Shown: positions 1-10,375 of the stretch, one piece after another
Layout of the letters: the number at the start of each line of letters is the position of its first letter
How positions within the stretch are numbered: position 1 is the first letter of the stretch
Source of the DNA: Bradyrhizobium sp. ISRA464
GTDB taxonomy: Bacteria > Pseudomonadota > Alphaproteobacteria > Rhizobiales > Xanthobacteraceae
DNA: 64,000 nt
Direction of reading: 5' to 3'
Assembly: GCF_029910095.1 (NCBI RefSeq)
Contig: NZ_CP094526.1
Coordinates: 4,836,001-4,900,000, forward strand
Made by a program: the position numbers and the translations under genes
Notes under the pieces: generated by a model
What the model saw: the letters and a program-made list of their open reading frames with translations, nothing else
Told to the model about the DNA's origin: nothing
The model's database searches: none

Positions 1-54
1 GGGACAATAGAATTCGCCGCAAGTGGAAAAGTTCCAACAGGGATAGAGCGGCAG

Positions 55-744
55 CTAGGCCCGGTTAGGCTGCCCGCGAAATCCCGTCGCCAGCACGTAA
101 CGCTCGGAAGAATCCTGCCGGCTCGCGGCCGGCTTGACGTGGCGGACGGTGGCGAAGTCGCGCTTGAGCTGCGCCAGCAACTCCGCATCCGCGCCGCTCT
201 GAAACACCTTGGCCAGGAACGTCCCGCCGGGATTGAGCACCTCGCAGGCGAAATGTGCCGCGGTCTCGACCAGGCCGATGATGCGGAGCTGATCGGTCTT
301 GCGATGGCCCGTGGTATTAGCGGCCATGTCGGACATCACGATGTCGGCGCGACCGCCCATCATCGCGAGCAGTTTCTCCGGCGCATCGGCATCGAGGAAG
401 TCGAGCTGCGCGAAGGTGACGCCGGGGATCTCGCCCATTTCCAACAGGTCGATCGCGACCACCTTGCCCTTGCCGTCGGCGGCCCCGGTGCGCTTTGCAG
501 CGATCTGGCTCCAGCCGCCGGGCGCCGCGCCGAGATCGACCACCGTCATGCCCGGCTTGAGCAGGCGATATTTGTCGTCGATCTCGAGCAGCTTGAAGGT
601 CGCGCGCGAGCGGTAGCCCATCGCCTTGGCCTTGGCGACGTAGGGATCGTTGAGCTGGCGCTCCAGCCAGAGTTTTGACGACAGCTTGCGCTTGCCGCCG
701 CTCTTGACCGTGACGTGCAGCCGTCCGGTGGTGTCTTTCGCCAT
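55..744 (-). CDS. rlmE: 23S rRNA 2'-O-methyltransferase RlmE (FtsJ/RrmJ)
   Basis: This 229-residue SAM-dependent methyltransferase is predicted to methylate the 2'-O of a uridine in the 23S A-loop of the large subunit. The SAM-binding motif [13 protein letters not shown] is clear. The family's K-D-K-E catalytic set can be read as the Lys in RATFKL, the Asp in VMSDMA, the Lys in FLAKVF and the Glu in SSERYVL. I chose the ATG at 744 (MAKDTTGRL); an in-frame ATG at 837 would add 31 residues that run into an intergenic palindrome and look non-coding. The basic N-terminus ([11 protein letters not shown]) fits rRNA binding. It lies downstream of the Ppx/GppA gene on the same strand, but a repeat of about 190 bp separates them. 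Confidence 0.93.
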   Translation of the reverse strand: MAKDTTGRLHVTVKSGGKRKLSSKLWLERQLNDPYVAKAKAMGYRSRATFKLLEIDDKYRLLKPGMTVVDLGAAPGGWSQIAAKRTGAADGKGKVVAIDLLEMGEIPGVTFAQLDFLDADAPEKLLAMMGGRADIVMSDMAANTTGHRKTDQLRIIGLVETAAHFACEVLNPGGTFLAKVFQSGADAELLAQLKRDFATVRHVKPAASRQDSSERYVLATGFRGQPNRA

Positions 745-756
745 ATTCCTTCTCTT

Positions 757-945
757 CTCCCTCGCCCCGCTCTTGCGGGGGTGAGGGCTGCTTCCGCAGT
801 CAAGGTGAGAGATGCGCTCGTGGAGAGTCCCCCTCACCCGGATCGCATCTTACGATGCGACATAGCCGAAGTTTCACTTCGGCGTCCATTTCAGGAACGG
901 CCGCCGTAGGCGGCCTACGCCTCTCCCCGCAAGCGGGGCGAGGCA
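757..945. repeat. Intergenic palindrome, family F copy 1
   Basis: This is a bimodular inverted repeat whose outer arms are TCGCCCCGCTCTTGCGGGG and CCTCTCCCCGCAAGCGGGGC. Internal modules include GATCGCATCTTACGATGCGA and GAAGTTTCACTTC. Related copies lie near 35.0, 45.5 and 48.2 kb. It fills the whole gap between the Ppx/GppA and rlmE genes. Confidence 0.85.
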
Positions 946-956
946 AGGAGAACGCT

Positions 957-2000
957 CTAGCACGCCCGCAGCGCGCCGTCCTCGCGCATCATCTCGACCA
1001 GCATGCCCTCGCGCAGGCCGCGGTCGGCGACGCGCAGCCGCGGCAGCGGGAACGCGTTGCGGATCGCATCGAGGATGGCGCAGCCCGCGAGCACCAGGTC
1101 GGCGCGCTCGATGCTGATGCAGTTGTTGTTGACGCGGTCCTCGTAGCTCATGCCGAGCAGCTTCCGGATCGTCGCGGTGACGTCGGCATCGTTCATCCAG
1201 ATGCCGTCGATGCGGCGGCGGTCGTAGCGCGGCAGGTTGAGGAACACGCCGGCGAGCGTGGTCACGGTGCCTGAGGTGCCGAGCATGTGCATGTCGCGCA
1301 GGTCCCTGCCATGCTCGGCCGAGAACGGCGCGACATGTTGCGCGACCTCCTCGACCATGCGCGCGTACACGTCCTTCGTGACGTTCCTGCCGCCGAAATG
1401 TTCGGCCAGCGTGACGACGCCGAGCGGGATCGACATCCACGCCTTGATGCGCGGCCGCGCGTCGGGCGCATGCGGATCGCGCTCGATCCGTACCAGCTCG
1501 GTCGAGCCGCCGCCGATGTCGAACAGGATGGCGCCTCGCCCTTTCGGGTCGAGCAGCGGCGAACAGCCGATCACCGCCAGCGTCGCCTCGGTCTCGCGGT
1601 CGATCACCTCGAGCTTGATGCCTGTCTCGGCAGCCACGCGTGCGCGAAAGGTCTCGGCATTGCCGGCGGCGCGGCAGGCTTCGGTCGCGATCAGCCGCAA
1701 CCGGCGGGCCTTGCGATAGCGGATCTTGTCGCTGCAAATGCTGAGCGCCGCGATGGCGCGCTCGATCGCGGCCTCGCTGATGGAACCGGTCGCGGCGATC
1801 CCCTCGCCGAGCCGGATGATCCGCGAAAAGGAATCGACCACGCGGAACCCGTCGCCCGACGGACAGGCGATCAAAAGCCGGCAATTGTTGGTGCCAAGGT
1901 CGAGCGCGGCGTAGACCCCCGTGTCAGCGCCCGCCGCAATCAACCCTGACGGGGCCTCGCCGGACGGAAGGCCGTCGCAAAGCCGCACATCGTCATCCAT
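957..2000 (-). CDS. Ppx/GppA-family exopolyphosphatase / pppGpp phosphatase
   Basis: This 347-residue protein of the sugar kinase/Hsp70/actin ATPase superfamily is predicted to hydrolyse polyphosphate or pppGpp. The phosphate-1 motif AALDLGTNNCRLLIA is at residues 30-45. The phosphate-2 motif FDIGGGSTELV and the later LGTSGTVTTLAG motif are intact. The length fits the short (about 300-350 residue) alphaproteobacterial form without a C-terminal HD domain. The ATG at 2000 (MDDDVRLCD) is preferred; an upstream in-frame ATG at 2054 is possible. It is divergent from the molybdenum hydroxylase gene at 2202. Polyphosphatase and GppA activities cannot be separated from sequence alone. Confidence 0.88.
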   Translation of the reverse strand: MDDDVRLCDGLPSGEAPSGLIAAGADTGVYAALDLGTNNCRLLIACPSGDGFRVVDSFSRIIRLGEGIAATGSISEAAIERAIAALSICSDKIRYRKARRLRLIATEACRAAGNAETFRARVAAETGIKLEVIDRETEATLAVIGCSPLLDPKGRGAILFDIGGGSTELVRIERDPHAPDARPRIKAWMSIPLGVVTLAEHFGGRNVTKDVYARMVEEVAQHVAPFSAEHGRDLRDMHMLGTSGTVTTLAGVFLNLPRYDRRRIDGIWMNDADVTATIRKLLGMSYEDRVNNNCISIERADLVLAGCAILDAIRNAFPLPRLRVADRGLREGMLVEMMREDGALRAC

Positions 2001-2201
2001 CAAAACTGTCTTTCGTTGCGGCCGCTGTCGACCCACCGAAGAATTTCCGTTCACGGAAACTTTAGCAGCGGCAATGGCCTGCGCAAACTCTGTTCACATT
2101 GGGTCCATGCCCAATCGGGCGTTGTCGTTAAGGGAGGTGTGCGTTATCTGGTCAACCGCCCGCCAAACCGGCGCAAATCCGGGCATTTCAGGTCATTTCC
2201 G

Positions 2202-4574
2202 ATGCAAGATCACACGTCCTCCGCCTCTCTCGAAAACGCCATCGCACTGCAAAAATACGGTGTCGGGCAGCCGGTTCGACGAAAGGAGGACGACACGCTG
2301 GTGCGCGGCAAGGGCAAGTACACCGACGATTTCTCGCTTGCCAACCAGGCCTATTGCTGGATGGTCCGCTCCTCCCATGCCCACGGCATCATCAAGGGCA
2401 TCGACACCGCGGCCGCCAGGGCGATGCCGGGCGTGCTCGGAGTCTGGACCGGCACCGATCTTGCGGCCGCCGGCTACAACCCCTTTACCTGCGGGATGCC
2501 GCTGAAGAGCCGCGACGGCTCGCCGCTGCTGCAGACCAACCGCCCTGCGCTCGCGATCGACAAGGTGCGCTTCGTCGGCGACCCCGTCGCCTTCGTGGTC
2601 GCGGAAACCGCGGCGCAGGCCCGCGATGCGGCCGAGGCCGTCGTAACAGACATCGAAGCGCTGCCGGCCGTGACCGATGCGGCCGAGGCCGCCAAACCCG
2701 GCGCGCCGCAGCTCTATGACAACATCCCGAACAACGTCGCGCTCGATTACCACTATGGTGACACCGCCAAGATCGAGGCGGCGTTTGCCAGCGCCGCGCA
2801 TGTGGCCAAGCTCGACATCGTCAACACCCGCGTCGCCGTGGTCTCGATGGAGCCGCGGGTGGCGCTGGCCCATTATGACAAGAAGACCGAACGCTTCACG
2901 CTGCAGGTGCCGACCCAGGGCGTCTCCGGCAACAAGGCGATCCTGGCGCGGCTGCTCAACGTGCCGCCGGACAAGGTGCGCATCCTCACCGCCAATGTCG
3001 GCGGCTCCTTCGGCATGAAGAACCTCAACTATCCCGAATACACCTGCATCGCGCACGCTGCGCGGGAGCTGGGCCGCCCGGTGAAGTGGCTGGACGAGCG
3101 CTCGACGAGCTTCCTCTCCGACAGCCAGGGCCGCGCGCAAAAGATCCATGCCGAGCTCGCGCTCGACGCCGACGGCAAGTTCCTCGCGGTGCGGCTGTCC
3201 GGCTACGGCAATCTCGGCGCCTACATCACCGGTGTCGCGCCGGGCCCGCTGTCGCTCAACACCGGCAAGAATCTCGCCAGCGTCTACCGCACGCCGCTGC
3301 TCGGCGTCGACATCAAGACGGTCGTGACCAACACCACGCTGATGGGCGCCTATCGCGGCGCCGGACGGCCCGAGGCCAACTACTACATGGAGCGGCTGAT
3401 CGATGCCGCCGCCGACGAGATGGGGATCAATCGTCTCACCTTGCGCAAGCGCAACTTCATCAAACCGTCACAACTGCCCTTCCCGGCAGCAAGCGGCGTC
3501 ACCTACGACAGCGGCGATTTCGCCGGCGTGTTCCAGAAGGCGCTGGAGATCTCCGACTACGAGAACTTCGCCAAGCGCAAGAAGGAGAGCAAGAAGAACG
3601 GCAAGCTGCGCGGCATCGCCGTCGGCTCCTATCTCGAGGTCACCGCGCCGCCGAGCGGCGAGCTCGGCAAGATCACCTTCGAGCCGGACGGATCGGTGAA
3701 GCTCACCACCGGCACGCTCGATTACGGCCAGGGCCATGCCACACCGTTCGCGCAAGTGCTGTCCGATCAGCTCGGGATCCCCTTCGAGAATATCACGCTC
3801 GAACAGAATGACAGCGACCGCGTCCGCTTCGGCAACGGCACCGGCGGCTCGCGCTCGATCACCGCGACTGGACAAGCGATCGTGGAGGCCTCCGCGCTGG
3901 TCGTCGAGAAGGGCAAGAAGGCCGCAGCCCACGTGCTCGAAGCGTCCGAGGCCGACATCGAGTTCGGCAATGGCCGCTTCACCATCGCCGGCACCGACCG
4001 TTCGATCGGCATCATGGAGCTCGCCGAGCGCATGCATGACAGCAACATGCCCGAGGGCACCCCTGATACGCTCGACGTCGACCATGCCACCAAGGAAACA
4101 GTGTCGACCTTCCCGAACGGCTGTCACGTTGCCGAGGTCGAGATCGACCCGGACACCGGCGTGACGCGGATCGTCCGCTACTTCGCGGTCAACGATTTCG
4201 GCACCGTGGTCAACCCGATGATCGTCGCCGGCCAACTGCACGGTGGCGTCGCGCAGGGCATCGGCCAGGCGATGATGGAGGAAGTGAACTACGACGGCTC
4301 AGGCCAGCCGATCACCGGCTCGTTCATGGACTACGCGTTGCCGCGCGCCGGCGACATCCCGTCGATGCAGGTCGACAATCACCCCTCGCCCGCGAAGTCG
4401 AACCCGCTCGGCACCAAGGGCTGCGGCGAAGCCGGCTGCGCGGGCAGCCTGGTCTGCGTCGTCAACGCGGTGGTGGACGCGCTGTCGGACTACGGCATCA
4501 AGCACATCAACATGCCGCTGACGCCGGAACGCGTCTGGCGCGCGATCCAGGACGCCAAGTCGAAGGCGGCGTAA
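2202..4574 (+). CDS. Xanthine dehydrogenase/CO dehydrogenase-family molybdopterin-binding subunit (CoxL form II type)
   Basis: This is a 790-residue large subunit of a molybdenum hydroxylase, with the a/b hammerhead domain at the N-terminus (about 20-130) and the molybdopterin-binding domain after it. The active-site loop reads AYRGAGR near residue 383. That is the form II signature, not the AYRCSFR loop of true CO dehydrogenase, so CO oxidation is unlikely. The catalytic Glu is present in KGCGEAGC (E743). The ATG at 2202 was chosen because alignable sequence (VGQPVRRKEDDTLVRGKG) starts soon after it. No medium (FAD) or small (2Fe-2S) subunit gene is adjacent, so it must borrow partners encoded elsewhere or work with an unlinked set. 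The substrate is unknown. Confidence 0.88.
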   Translation: MQDHTSSASLENAIALQKYGVGQPVRRKEDDTLVRGKGKYTDDFSLANQAYCWMVRSSHAHGIIKGIDTAAARAMPGVLGVWTGTDLAAAGYNPFTCGMPLKSRDGSPLLQTNRPALAIDKVRFVGDPVAFVVAETAAQARDAAEAVVTDIEALPAVTDAAEAAKPGAPQLYDNIPNNVALDYHYGDTAKIEAAFASAAHVAKLDIVNTRVAVVSMEPRVALAHYDKKTERFTLQVPTQGVSGNKAILARLLNVPPDKVRILTANVGGSFGMKNLNYPEYTCIAHAARELGRPVKWLDERSTSFLSDSQGRAQKIHAELALDADGKFLAVRLSGYGNLGAYITGVAPGPLSLNTGKNLASVYRTPLLGVDIKTVVTNTTLMGAYRGAGRPEANYYMERLIDAAADEMGINRLTLRKRNFIKPSQLPFPAASGVTYDSGDFAGVFQKALEISDYENFAKRKKESKKNGKLRGIAVGSYLEVTAPPSGELGKITFEPDGSVKLTTGTLDYGQGHATPFAQVLSDQLGIPFENITLEQNDSDRVRFGNGTGGSRSITATGQAIVEASALVVEKGKKAAAHVLEASEADIEFGNGRFTIAGTDRSIGIMELAERMHDSNMPEGTPDTLDVDHATKETVSTFPNGCHVAEVEIDPDTGVTRIVRYFAVNDFGTVVNPMIVAGQLHGGVAQGIGQAMMEEVNYDGSGQPITGSFMDYALPRAGDIPSMQVDNHPSPAKSNPLGTKGCGEAGCAGSLVCVVNAVVDALSDYGIKHINMPLTPERVWRAIQDAKSKAA

Positions 4575-4601
4575 GGAAAGCCGCCCCGCCCCCACAAACC
4601 C

Positions 4602-4832
4602 AGCGTCGTCACCCGCGAAGGCGGGTGACCCAGTATTCCAGAGACAGCAGTCGTTGAACCGAGACGCCGCGGCGTACTGGATACCCCGCATGCGCGGGGT
4701 ATGACAGTTGTGGGCGATGCGAGACCTCAGCCCAATCCACACTCATCATGCGCGGGCTTGACCCGCGCATCCATCAACCAAGAACGCTTTTGCGAAGGCG
4801 ATGGATTGCCGGGTGAGGCCCGGCAATGACGG
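4602..4832. repeat. Two adjacent intergenic palindromes (family B type)
   Basis: The first unit (about 4602-4709) has the arms CGTCACCCGCGAAGGCGGGT and ACCCCGCATGCGCGGGGTAT, with an internal CAGTATTCCAG / CTGGAT pairing. The second (about 4745-4832) has the arms CATGCGCGGGCTTGACCCGC and ATTGCCGGGTGAGGCCCGGC. Both lie between the convergent CoxL-type and hotdog genes and fill the gap, consistent with a two-way terminator. Confidence 0.8.
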
Positions 4833-4838
4833 ATCGAA

Positions 4839-5636
4839 TTACGCCACCGCCTGCTCGCGCGGCTGGGTGATCGCGATGTGCCAGCAATGCGCCAGCGGCG
4901 TCGTGCCGTTGGCGAGCACCAGGGCGTCAAGCTCGACGAAGCGGTGGCCCTTCTTGTCGTAATTGCCGATCACCTTGGCCCGCGCCGTCAGCTCGTCGCC
5001 GATCTTTGCCGCCGACAACAGCTGCATGCGGGTGCCGACATGGATCCAGGGGCCGAGGATCGCGTTGTCGACCAGCACCTTGTTCATCACCCGGGGCAGC
5101 AGGCCGGGATGGCCGAGACCTTCGCGCAGATAGATCGGATGGGTCTCCCTGATGTCGGCGAGATACTCCTTCGCAGCATCGCCGGACCAGTCGCGCGGGA
5201 TGGTGCCGAGCCATTTGCCAAGCTCGTAGGACGACGCGCTGACCGGCTTGCGCTCGGCCACCGCCGCAACCTGCTTGTAGTCGTCGGTCGCGACCTTCGG
5301 CGCCGAGGCCGGCAGCGAGGCGGTGCCGGTCGCGCAGAGCTCGCCGCGGCTGTGTAGCTCGATCGACAGCCCATTGCCGGTCTCCCTGCCCGTCAATTCG
5401 GCGATCTCGCCGTCATAGACCGGCTTCACGAAGCGCGCCTCGATCAGGCCGCGCTCGAGGAAATCGCGGCCCCATTTCTCGACCGGCAAATGCATCATGT
5501 AGGCCATGACGTCGACGCCGGGAACGAGCCCGCCGGAGAAGCCGAACTTCCGCGCCACCGTATCGTCGTGGATCTTGTTCTCGGACAGTTTCGAGGTGTT
5601 GTAGGCCGAGACACGGTAGGTTTGCGGAGCCGCCAT
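4839..5636 (-). CDS. Hotdog-fold protein, MaoC-like hydratase/thioesterase type
   Basis: This 265-residue cytoplasmic protein looks like a double hotdog. Its N-terminal module carries a hydratase-like stretch, [20 protein letters not shown] at residues 23-42. A second module follows from about residue 140 ([19 protein letters not shown], then [14 protein letters not shown]). It probably handles an acyl-CoA or acyl-thioester, but the substrate is not evident. The ATG at 5636 (MAAPQTYRV) has a purine-rich AGGG upstream, and the longer in-frame start lacks family-like sequence. The gene is divergent from the DUF188 gene at 5773. Many bacterial homologues are simply labelled hypothetical. Confidence 0.65.
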   Translation of the reverse strand: MAAPQTYRVSAYNTSKLSENKIHDDTVARKFGFSGGLVPGVDVMAYMMHLPVEKWGRDFLERGLIEARFVKPVYDGEIAELTGRETGNGLSIELHSRGELCATGTASLPASAPKVATDDYKQVAAVAERKPVSASSYELGKWLGTIPRDWSGDAAKEYLADIRETHPIYLREGLGHPGLLPRVMNKVLVDNAILGPWIHVGTRMQLLSAAKIGDELTARAKVIGNYDKKGHRFVELDALVLANGTTPLAHCWHIAITQPREQAVA

Positions 5637-5772
5637 GGGTTTTCCCTTATTCGGTTGTTTTTCTGGCGATGATCGTAGTCGAACCGAAAGGCATGGCAAG
5701 CCTCTCGTTTTGCTCGCAATTTTCCACCCGATGGAGTACACGCAGGCCGCGCGCCTGCCACCCCCTGGATCA

Positions 5773-6270
5773 ATGACTGAAACCCCTGCCCCCACCCGTA
5801 TCTATGTCGACGCCGACGCCTGCCCGGTGAAGGATGAGATCTACCGCGTCGCGATCCGCCTCGGCGTGCCCGTCAGCGTGGTCGCAGGCAGCTTCATCCG
5901 CGTGCCGCAGGATCCGCTGATCGAGCGCGTCGCTGCCGGCGCCGCGATGGATGCCGCCGACGACTGGATCGCGGAACGCGCGCGTGAGGGCGACGTCGTG
6001 ATCACCGCGGACATTCCGTTGGCGAGCCGCTGCTTGAAGGCCGGCGCCGAGGTGATCGCACCGAACGGCAAGCCGTTCACGGAACAATCGATCGGCATGA
6101 CACTTGCCATGCGCAACCTGATGACCGATCTGCGGTCGTCGGGTGAAATCACGGGTGGACCCAAGTCCTTCTCGCCGCGCGACCGCTCGACATTCCTGTC
6201 GACGCTCGACCAGACCATCCGCCGCATCCAGCGCCGCCGCGCGGAGCAGGCGGCGACGAGCCAGGGCTGA
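5773..6270 (+). CDS. YaiI/YqxD family protein (DUF188)
   Basis: This 165-residue protein opens with the family hallmark [18 protein letters not shown] near residues 10-27. It has a second conserved acidic motif, [11 protein letters not shown], around residue 76, and C-terminal [18 protein letters not shown]. The fold is PIN-like and a nuclease role has been suggested for the family, but no function is established. The ATG at 5773 places the motif close to the N-terminus as usual; the in-frame extension to 5635 overlaps the promoter region of the divergent hotdog gene. The uup gene starts 4 bp after its stop, so the two are probably co-transcribed. Confidence 0.9.
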   Translation: MTETPAPTRIYVDADACPVKDEIYRVAIRLGVPVSVVAGSFIRVPQDPLIERVAAGAAMDAADDWIAERAREGDVVITADIPLASRCLKAGAEVIAPNGKPFTEQSIGMTLAMRNLMTDLRSSGEITGGPKSFSPRDRSTFLSTLDQTIRRIQRRRAEQAATSQG

Positions 6271-6274
6271 CGCG

Positions 6275-8089
<1,815 letters not shown>

Positions 8090-8092
8090 GCC

Positions 8093-8174
8093 GTAGGATG
8101 GGTAGAGCGCAGCGAAACCCATCATGTCAAAACGACGGAAGCCGATGGGTTTCGCTTCGCTCTACCCATCCTAC
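8093..8174. repeat. Intergenic palindrome, family A copy 1
   Basis: Arms GTAGGATGGGTAGAGCGCAG and the near-complement CTTCGCTCTACCCATCCTAC flank a loop of about 20 bp. It starts 3 bp after the uup stop. Sister copies lie at 9288-9372 and 11600-11684. An ATG within it at 8124 is in frame with the downstream gene but encodes only repeat sequence. Confidence 0.92.
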
Positions 8175-8198
8175 GAGGCTGATGAAAAGAGAAAAAAC

Positions 8199-9278
8199 AT
8201 GACCACGCCCCTCGCCGCCAAGATCGCCCGCGAATACGGCACGCCCTGCGCCGTGATCGACATGGACCGGGTCGAGCGCAACATCGCGCGCATCCAGGCC
8301 GCCTGCGATGCCGCCGGCGTCGCCAACCGCCCCCATATCAAGACCCACAAGAATCCGACGCTGGCACAGATGCAGATCAAGGCCGGCGCCAAGGGCATCA
8401 CCTGCCAGAAGCTCGGCGAGGCCGAGATCATGGCAGATGCCGGGATCGACAACATCCTGATCAGCTACAATCTGCTCGGCGACGAGAAGATGGCGCGGCT
8501 CGGCGCGCTGCAGGGTAAGGCGAACGTCACCGTCGCGGCCGACAATTCCGTCGTCGTCGGCGATCTGCCGAAGGCCGCGGCAAGCTCCGGCCGCCCGCTC
8601 TCGGTCGTGGTCGAGTGCGACACCGGCCGCAAGCGCGCCGGCGTCGAGACCCCGGCCGAGGCGATTGCCCTTGCACGCGAGATCGCGGGATCAAAGGGCC
8701 TGACCTTCGCCGGCTTCATGCTCTATCCGACCGAGAGCGGCTGGGCGGAGGCGCAGAAGTTCTACGACGAGGCGCTGGCCGGCGTCCGCGCGCACGGCCT
8801 CGATGCCGCGATCGTCTCGACCGGCGGCACGCCGAACCTGAAGAATCTCGGCAAGCTGAAGGGCGGCACCGAGCACCGCTTCGGCACCTACATCTACAAC
8901 GACCGCATGCAGGTCGCCGCCGGCGTTGCCACCTGGGACGACTGCGCGCTGCACATCTATTCCACCGTCGTCAGCCGCGCCGGCCCCGAGCGCGGCATCC
9001 TCGATGCCGGCTCGAAGACGCTGACCACGGATACCGGCGGCCTCGACGGTCACGGCCTGATCCTGGAGCATCCCGAAGCCAAGATCGCGCGCTTCGCCGA
9101 GGAGCACGGCTTCCTCGATCTCTCGCGCAGCAACACCCGGCCCAATGTCGGCGATGTCGTGCGGATCGTGCCCAATCACGTCTGCGTCGTCGTCAACATG
9201 ATGGACGAGGTCGTGATGGTGCGCGGCAACGAGATCATCGGCACGCTGCCGGTCGCGGCGCGCGGCAAGTTGCGCTAG
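8199..9278 (+). CDS. D-threonine aldolase / D-serine dehydratase-like PLP enzyme
   Basis: This 359-residue fold-type III PLP enzyme has an alanine-racemase-like N-terminal barrel and a D-serine-dehydratase-like C-terminal domain. The N-terminal PLP-lysine region reads RPHIKTHKNP. The C-terminal metal-binding signature is present as IVPNHVCVVV. Expected reactions are aldol cleavage of D-3-hydroxy-amino acids or D-serine dehydration; the sequence does not decide between them. The ATG at 8199 follows a purine-rich stretch and starts just after the palindrome. An earlier in-frame ATG inside the palindrome (8124) was rejected. The gene is bracketed by two copies of family A. Confidence 0.85.
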   Translation: MTTPLAAKIAREYGTPCAVIDMDRVERNIARIQAACDAAGVANRPHIKTHKNPTLAQMQIKAGAKGITCQKLGEAEIMADAGIDNILISYNLLGDEKMARLGALQGKANVTVAADNSVVVGDLPKAAASSGRPLSVVVECDTGRKRAGVETPAEAIALAREIAGSKGLTFAGFMLYPTESGWAEAQKFYDEALAGVRAHGLDAAIVSTGGTPNLKNLGKLKGGTEHRFGTYIYNDRMQVAAGVATWDDCALHIYSTVVSRAGPERGILDAGSKTLTTDTGGLDGHGLILEHPEAKIARFAEEHGFLDLSRSNTRPNVGDVVRIVPNHVCVVVNMMDEVVMVRGNEIIGTLPVAARGKLR

Positions 9279-9287
9279 CCGTATCCT

Positions 9288-9372
9288 GTAGGATGGGTAG
9301 AGCGCAGCGAAACCAATCAAATTTTATCCGTGCGGAAGCATGATGGGTTTCGCTGCGCTCTACCCATCCTAC
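9288..9372. repeat. Intergenic palindrome, family A copy 2
   Basis: The arms are GTAGGATGGGTAGAGCGCAG and CTGCGCTCTACCCATCCTAC. The loop ATCCGTGCGGAAGCATGAT is close to that of copy 3 (ATCCGCACGCAAGCATGAT). It sits between convergent genes, 9 bp after the aldolase stop and 6 bp before the LysR stop. Confidence 0.92.
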
Positions 9373-9378
9373 GATATC

Positions 9379-10281
9379 TTACCCTCGTACGAGCGCCTGC
9401 AGCTCCTGATTCAGCGCCTCGCGAAACACCTCGATCGGCCGCGTCAGCCGTCCGGCCGGGGGACGGTGCACGATCCAGGCGCGGACCGCCGGGTTGAAAT
9501 CCTCGATCCTGACGATCTTGAGCCGGTTGCGGATCGGGCTCCGCTTCAGCGCCACCGGAGTCACGAGGCCAATGCCGAGGCCGCGCGCCACGAGCGACAA
9601 GCGCAGCTCGCTGTCTAGCGCCTCGACTGCGACCGTGAATGGCAGATGCGCCGCATCGAAGTGGCGCTTCAGCGTCTGGCGAAAGCCGCAACCATCCTGA
9701 TTGATCACCCAGCCCATGCGGGACAGACATTCGAGGTCGACCGACTTCGGCATCTTCATGTCACGCGCGACGACGAACACCACCGGCTGCGCGCCGAGAT
9801 CGTCGGCAAGTAGATCTGCCGGCGGAGCAGTGCCGTCAGGCAGGCAGATCGCCGCCGCATCGAGCTCGTTGCGCGAGACAGCCTCCACGTGATGCGGCGA
9901 CCAGCCGGAGACGACGCGCACGGCGAGCGCGGGAAATTCGGCGCGCACGGCATCGAGCGGGCCCGTGAGCCCCGCCTCCGACAGGAACGGCGTCAGGCCG
10001 AGCCTGAACTCGCCGCGCACCACGCCGTCATTTGCAACGCCGGACTTGAGATCGTCGAGCATGCGCAACAGGCGGCGGCCCTGCTCGTAGGCCTCGTATC
10101 CGGCCGGCGTCGGCTTCAACGGCTTCGACAGCCGGTCCAGCAGTTGCGCGCCCAGCATCTCCTCTAGATTCTGGATCCGCCGTGTCACGCCGGGCTGGGT
10201 GAGATTCAGCCGCGCCGACGCCGCGACGATCGATCCGGTCTCCACCACCGCGACGAATGCGACAAGGTCATGCGTGTTCAT
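9379..10281 (-). CDS. LysR-family transcriptional regulator
   Basis: This 300-residue regulator has an N-terminal winged helix-turn-helix (VAFVAVVETGSIVAASARLN, then LTQPGVTRRIQNLEEMLG) at residues 5-60. A periplasmic-binding-like effector domain spans about 90-295. The C-terminal part resembles LTTRs that read small carboxylic or aromatic acids, but the ligand cannot be named. It is divergent from the MFS gene at 10376, with a 94-bp AT-rich gap containing a direct GCATATT repeat (10291-10297 and 10322-10328). The usual LTTR logic predicts control of that exporter plus autoregulation. Confidence 0.9.
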   Translation of the reverse strand: MNTHDLVAFVAVVETGSIVAASARLNLTQPGVTRRIQNLEEMLGAQLLDRLSKPLKPTPAGYEAYEQGRRLLRMLDDLKSGVANDGVVRGEFRLGLTPFLSEAGLTGPLDAVRAEFPALAVRVVSGWSPHHVEAVSRNELDAAAICLPDGTAPPADLLADDLGAQPVVFVVARDMKMPKSVDLECLSRMGWVINQDGCGFRQTLKRHFDAAHLPFTVAVEALDSELRLSLVARGLGIGLVTPVALKRSPIRNRLKIVRIEDFNPAVRAWIVHRPPAGRLTRPIEVFREALNQELQALVRG

Positions 10282-10375
10282 AACGATCTCGCATATTCTT
10301 AATTATCTTATTTGAATTGTAGCATATTAGGCCGATCCCCTAAAGGGGGCTTCGCAACTCCACCCGCGAGGTCCC
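10282..10375. promoter_or_regulatory. Divergent LysR/MFS control region
   Basis: The 94 bp are markedly more AT-rich than their surroundings. They hold GCATATT twice in direct orientation, 31 bp apart, and an ATTC / GAAT dyad around TTAATTATCTTATTT. This is a plausible LTTR operator. The direct repeats are seen; the function is inferred. Confidence 0.5.

Noticed and set aside
2202..4574. True CO dehydrogenase large subunit
   Set aside because: The loop reads AYRGAGR (form II) rather than AYRCSFR, and no coxM/coxS genes are adjacent.
8124..8198. Earlier in-frame start for the D-threonine-aldolase-like gene
   Set aside because: The added 25 residues come entirely from a palindromic repeat that is also present elsewhere in non-coding gaps.
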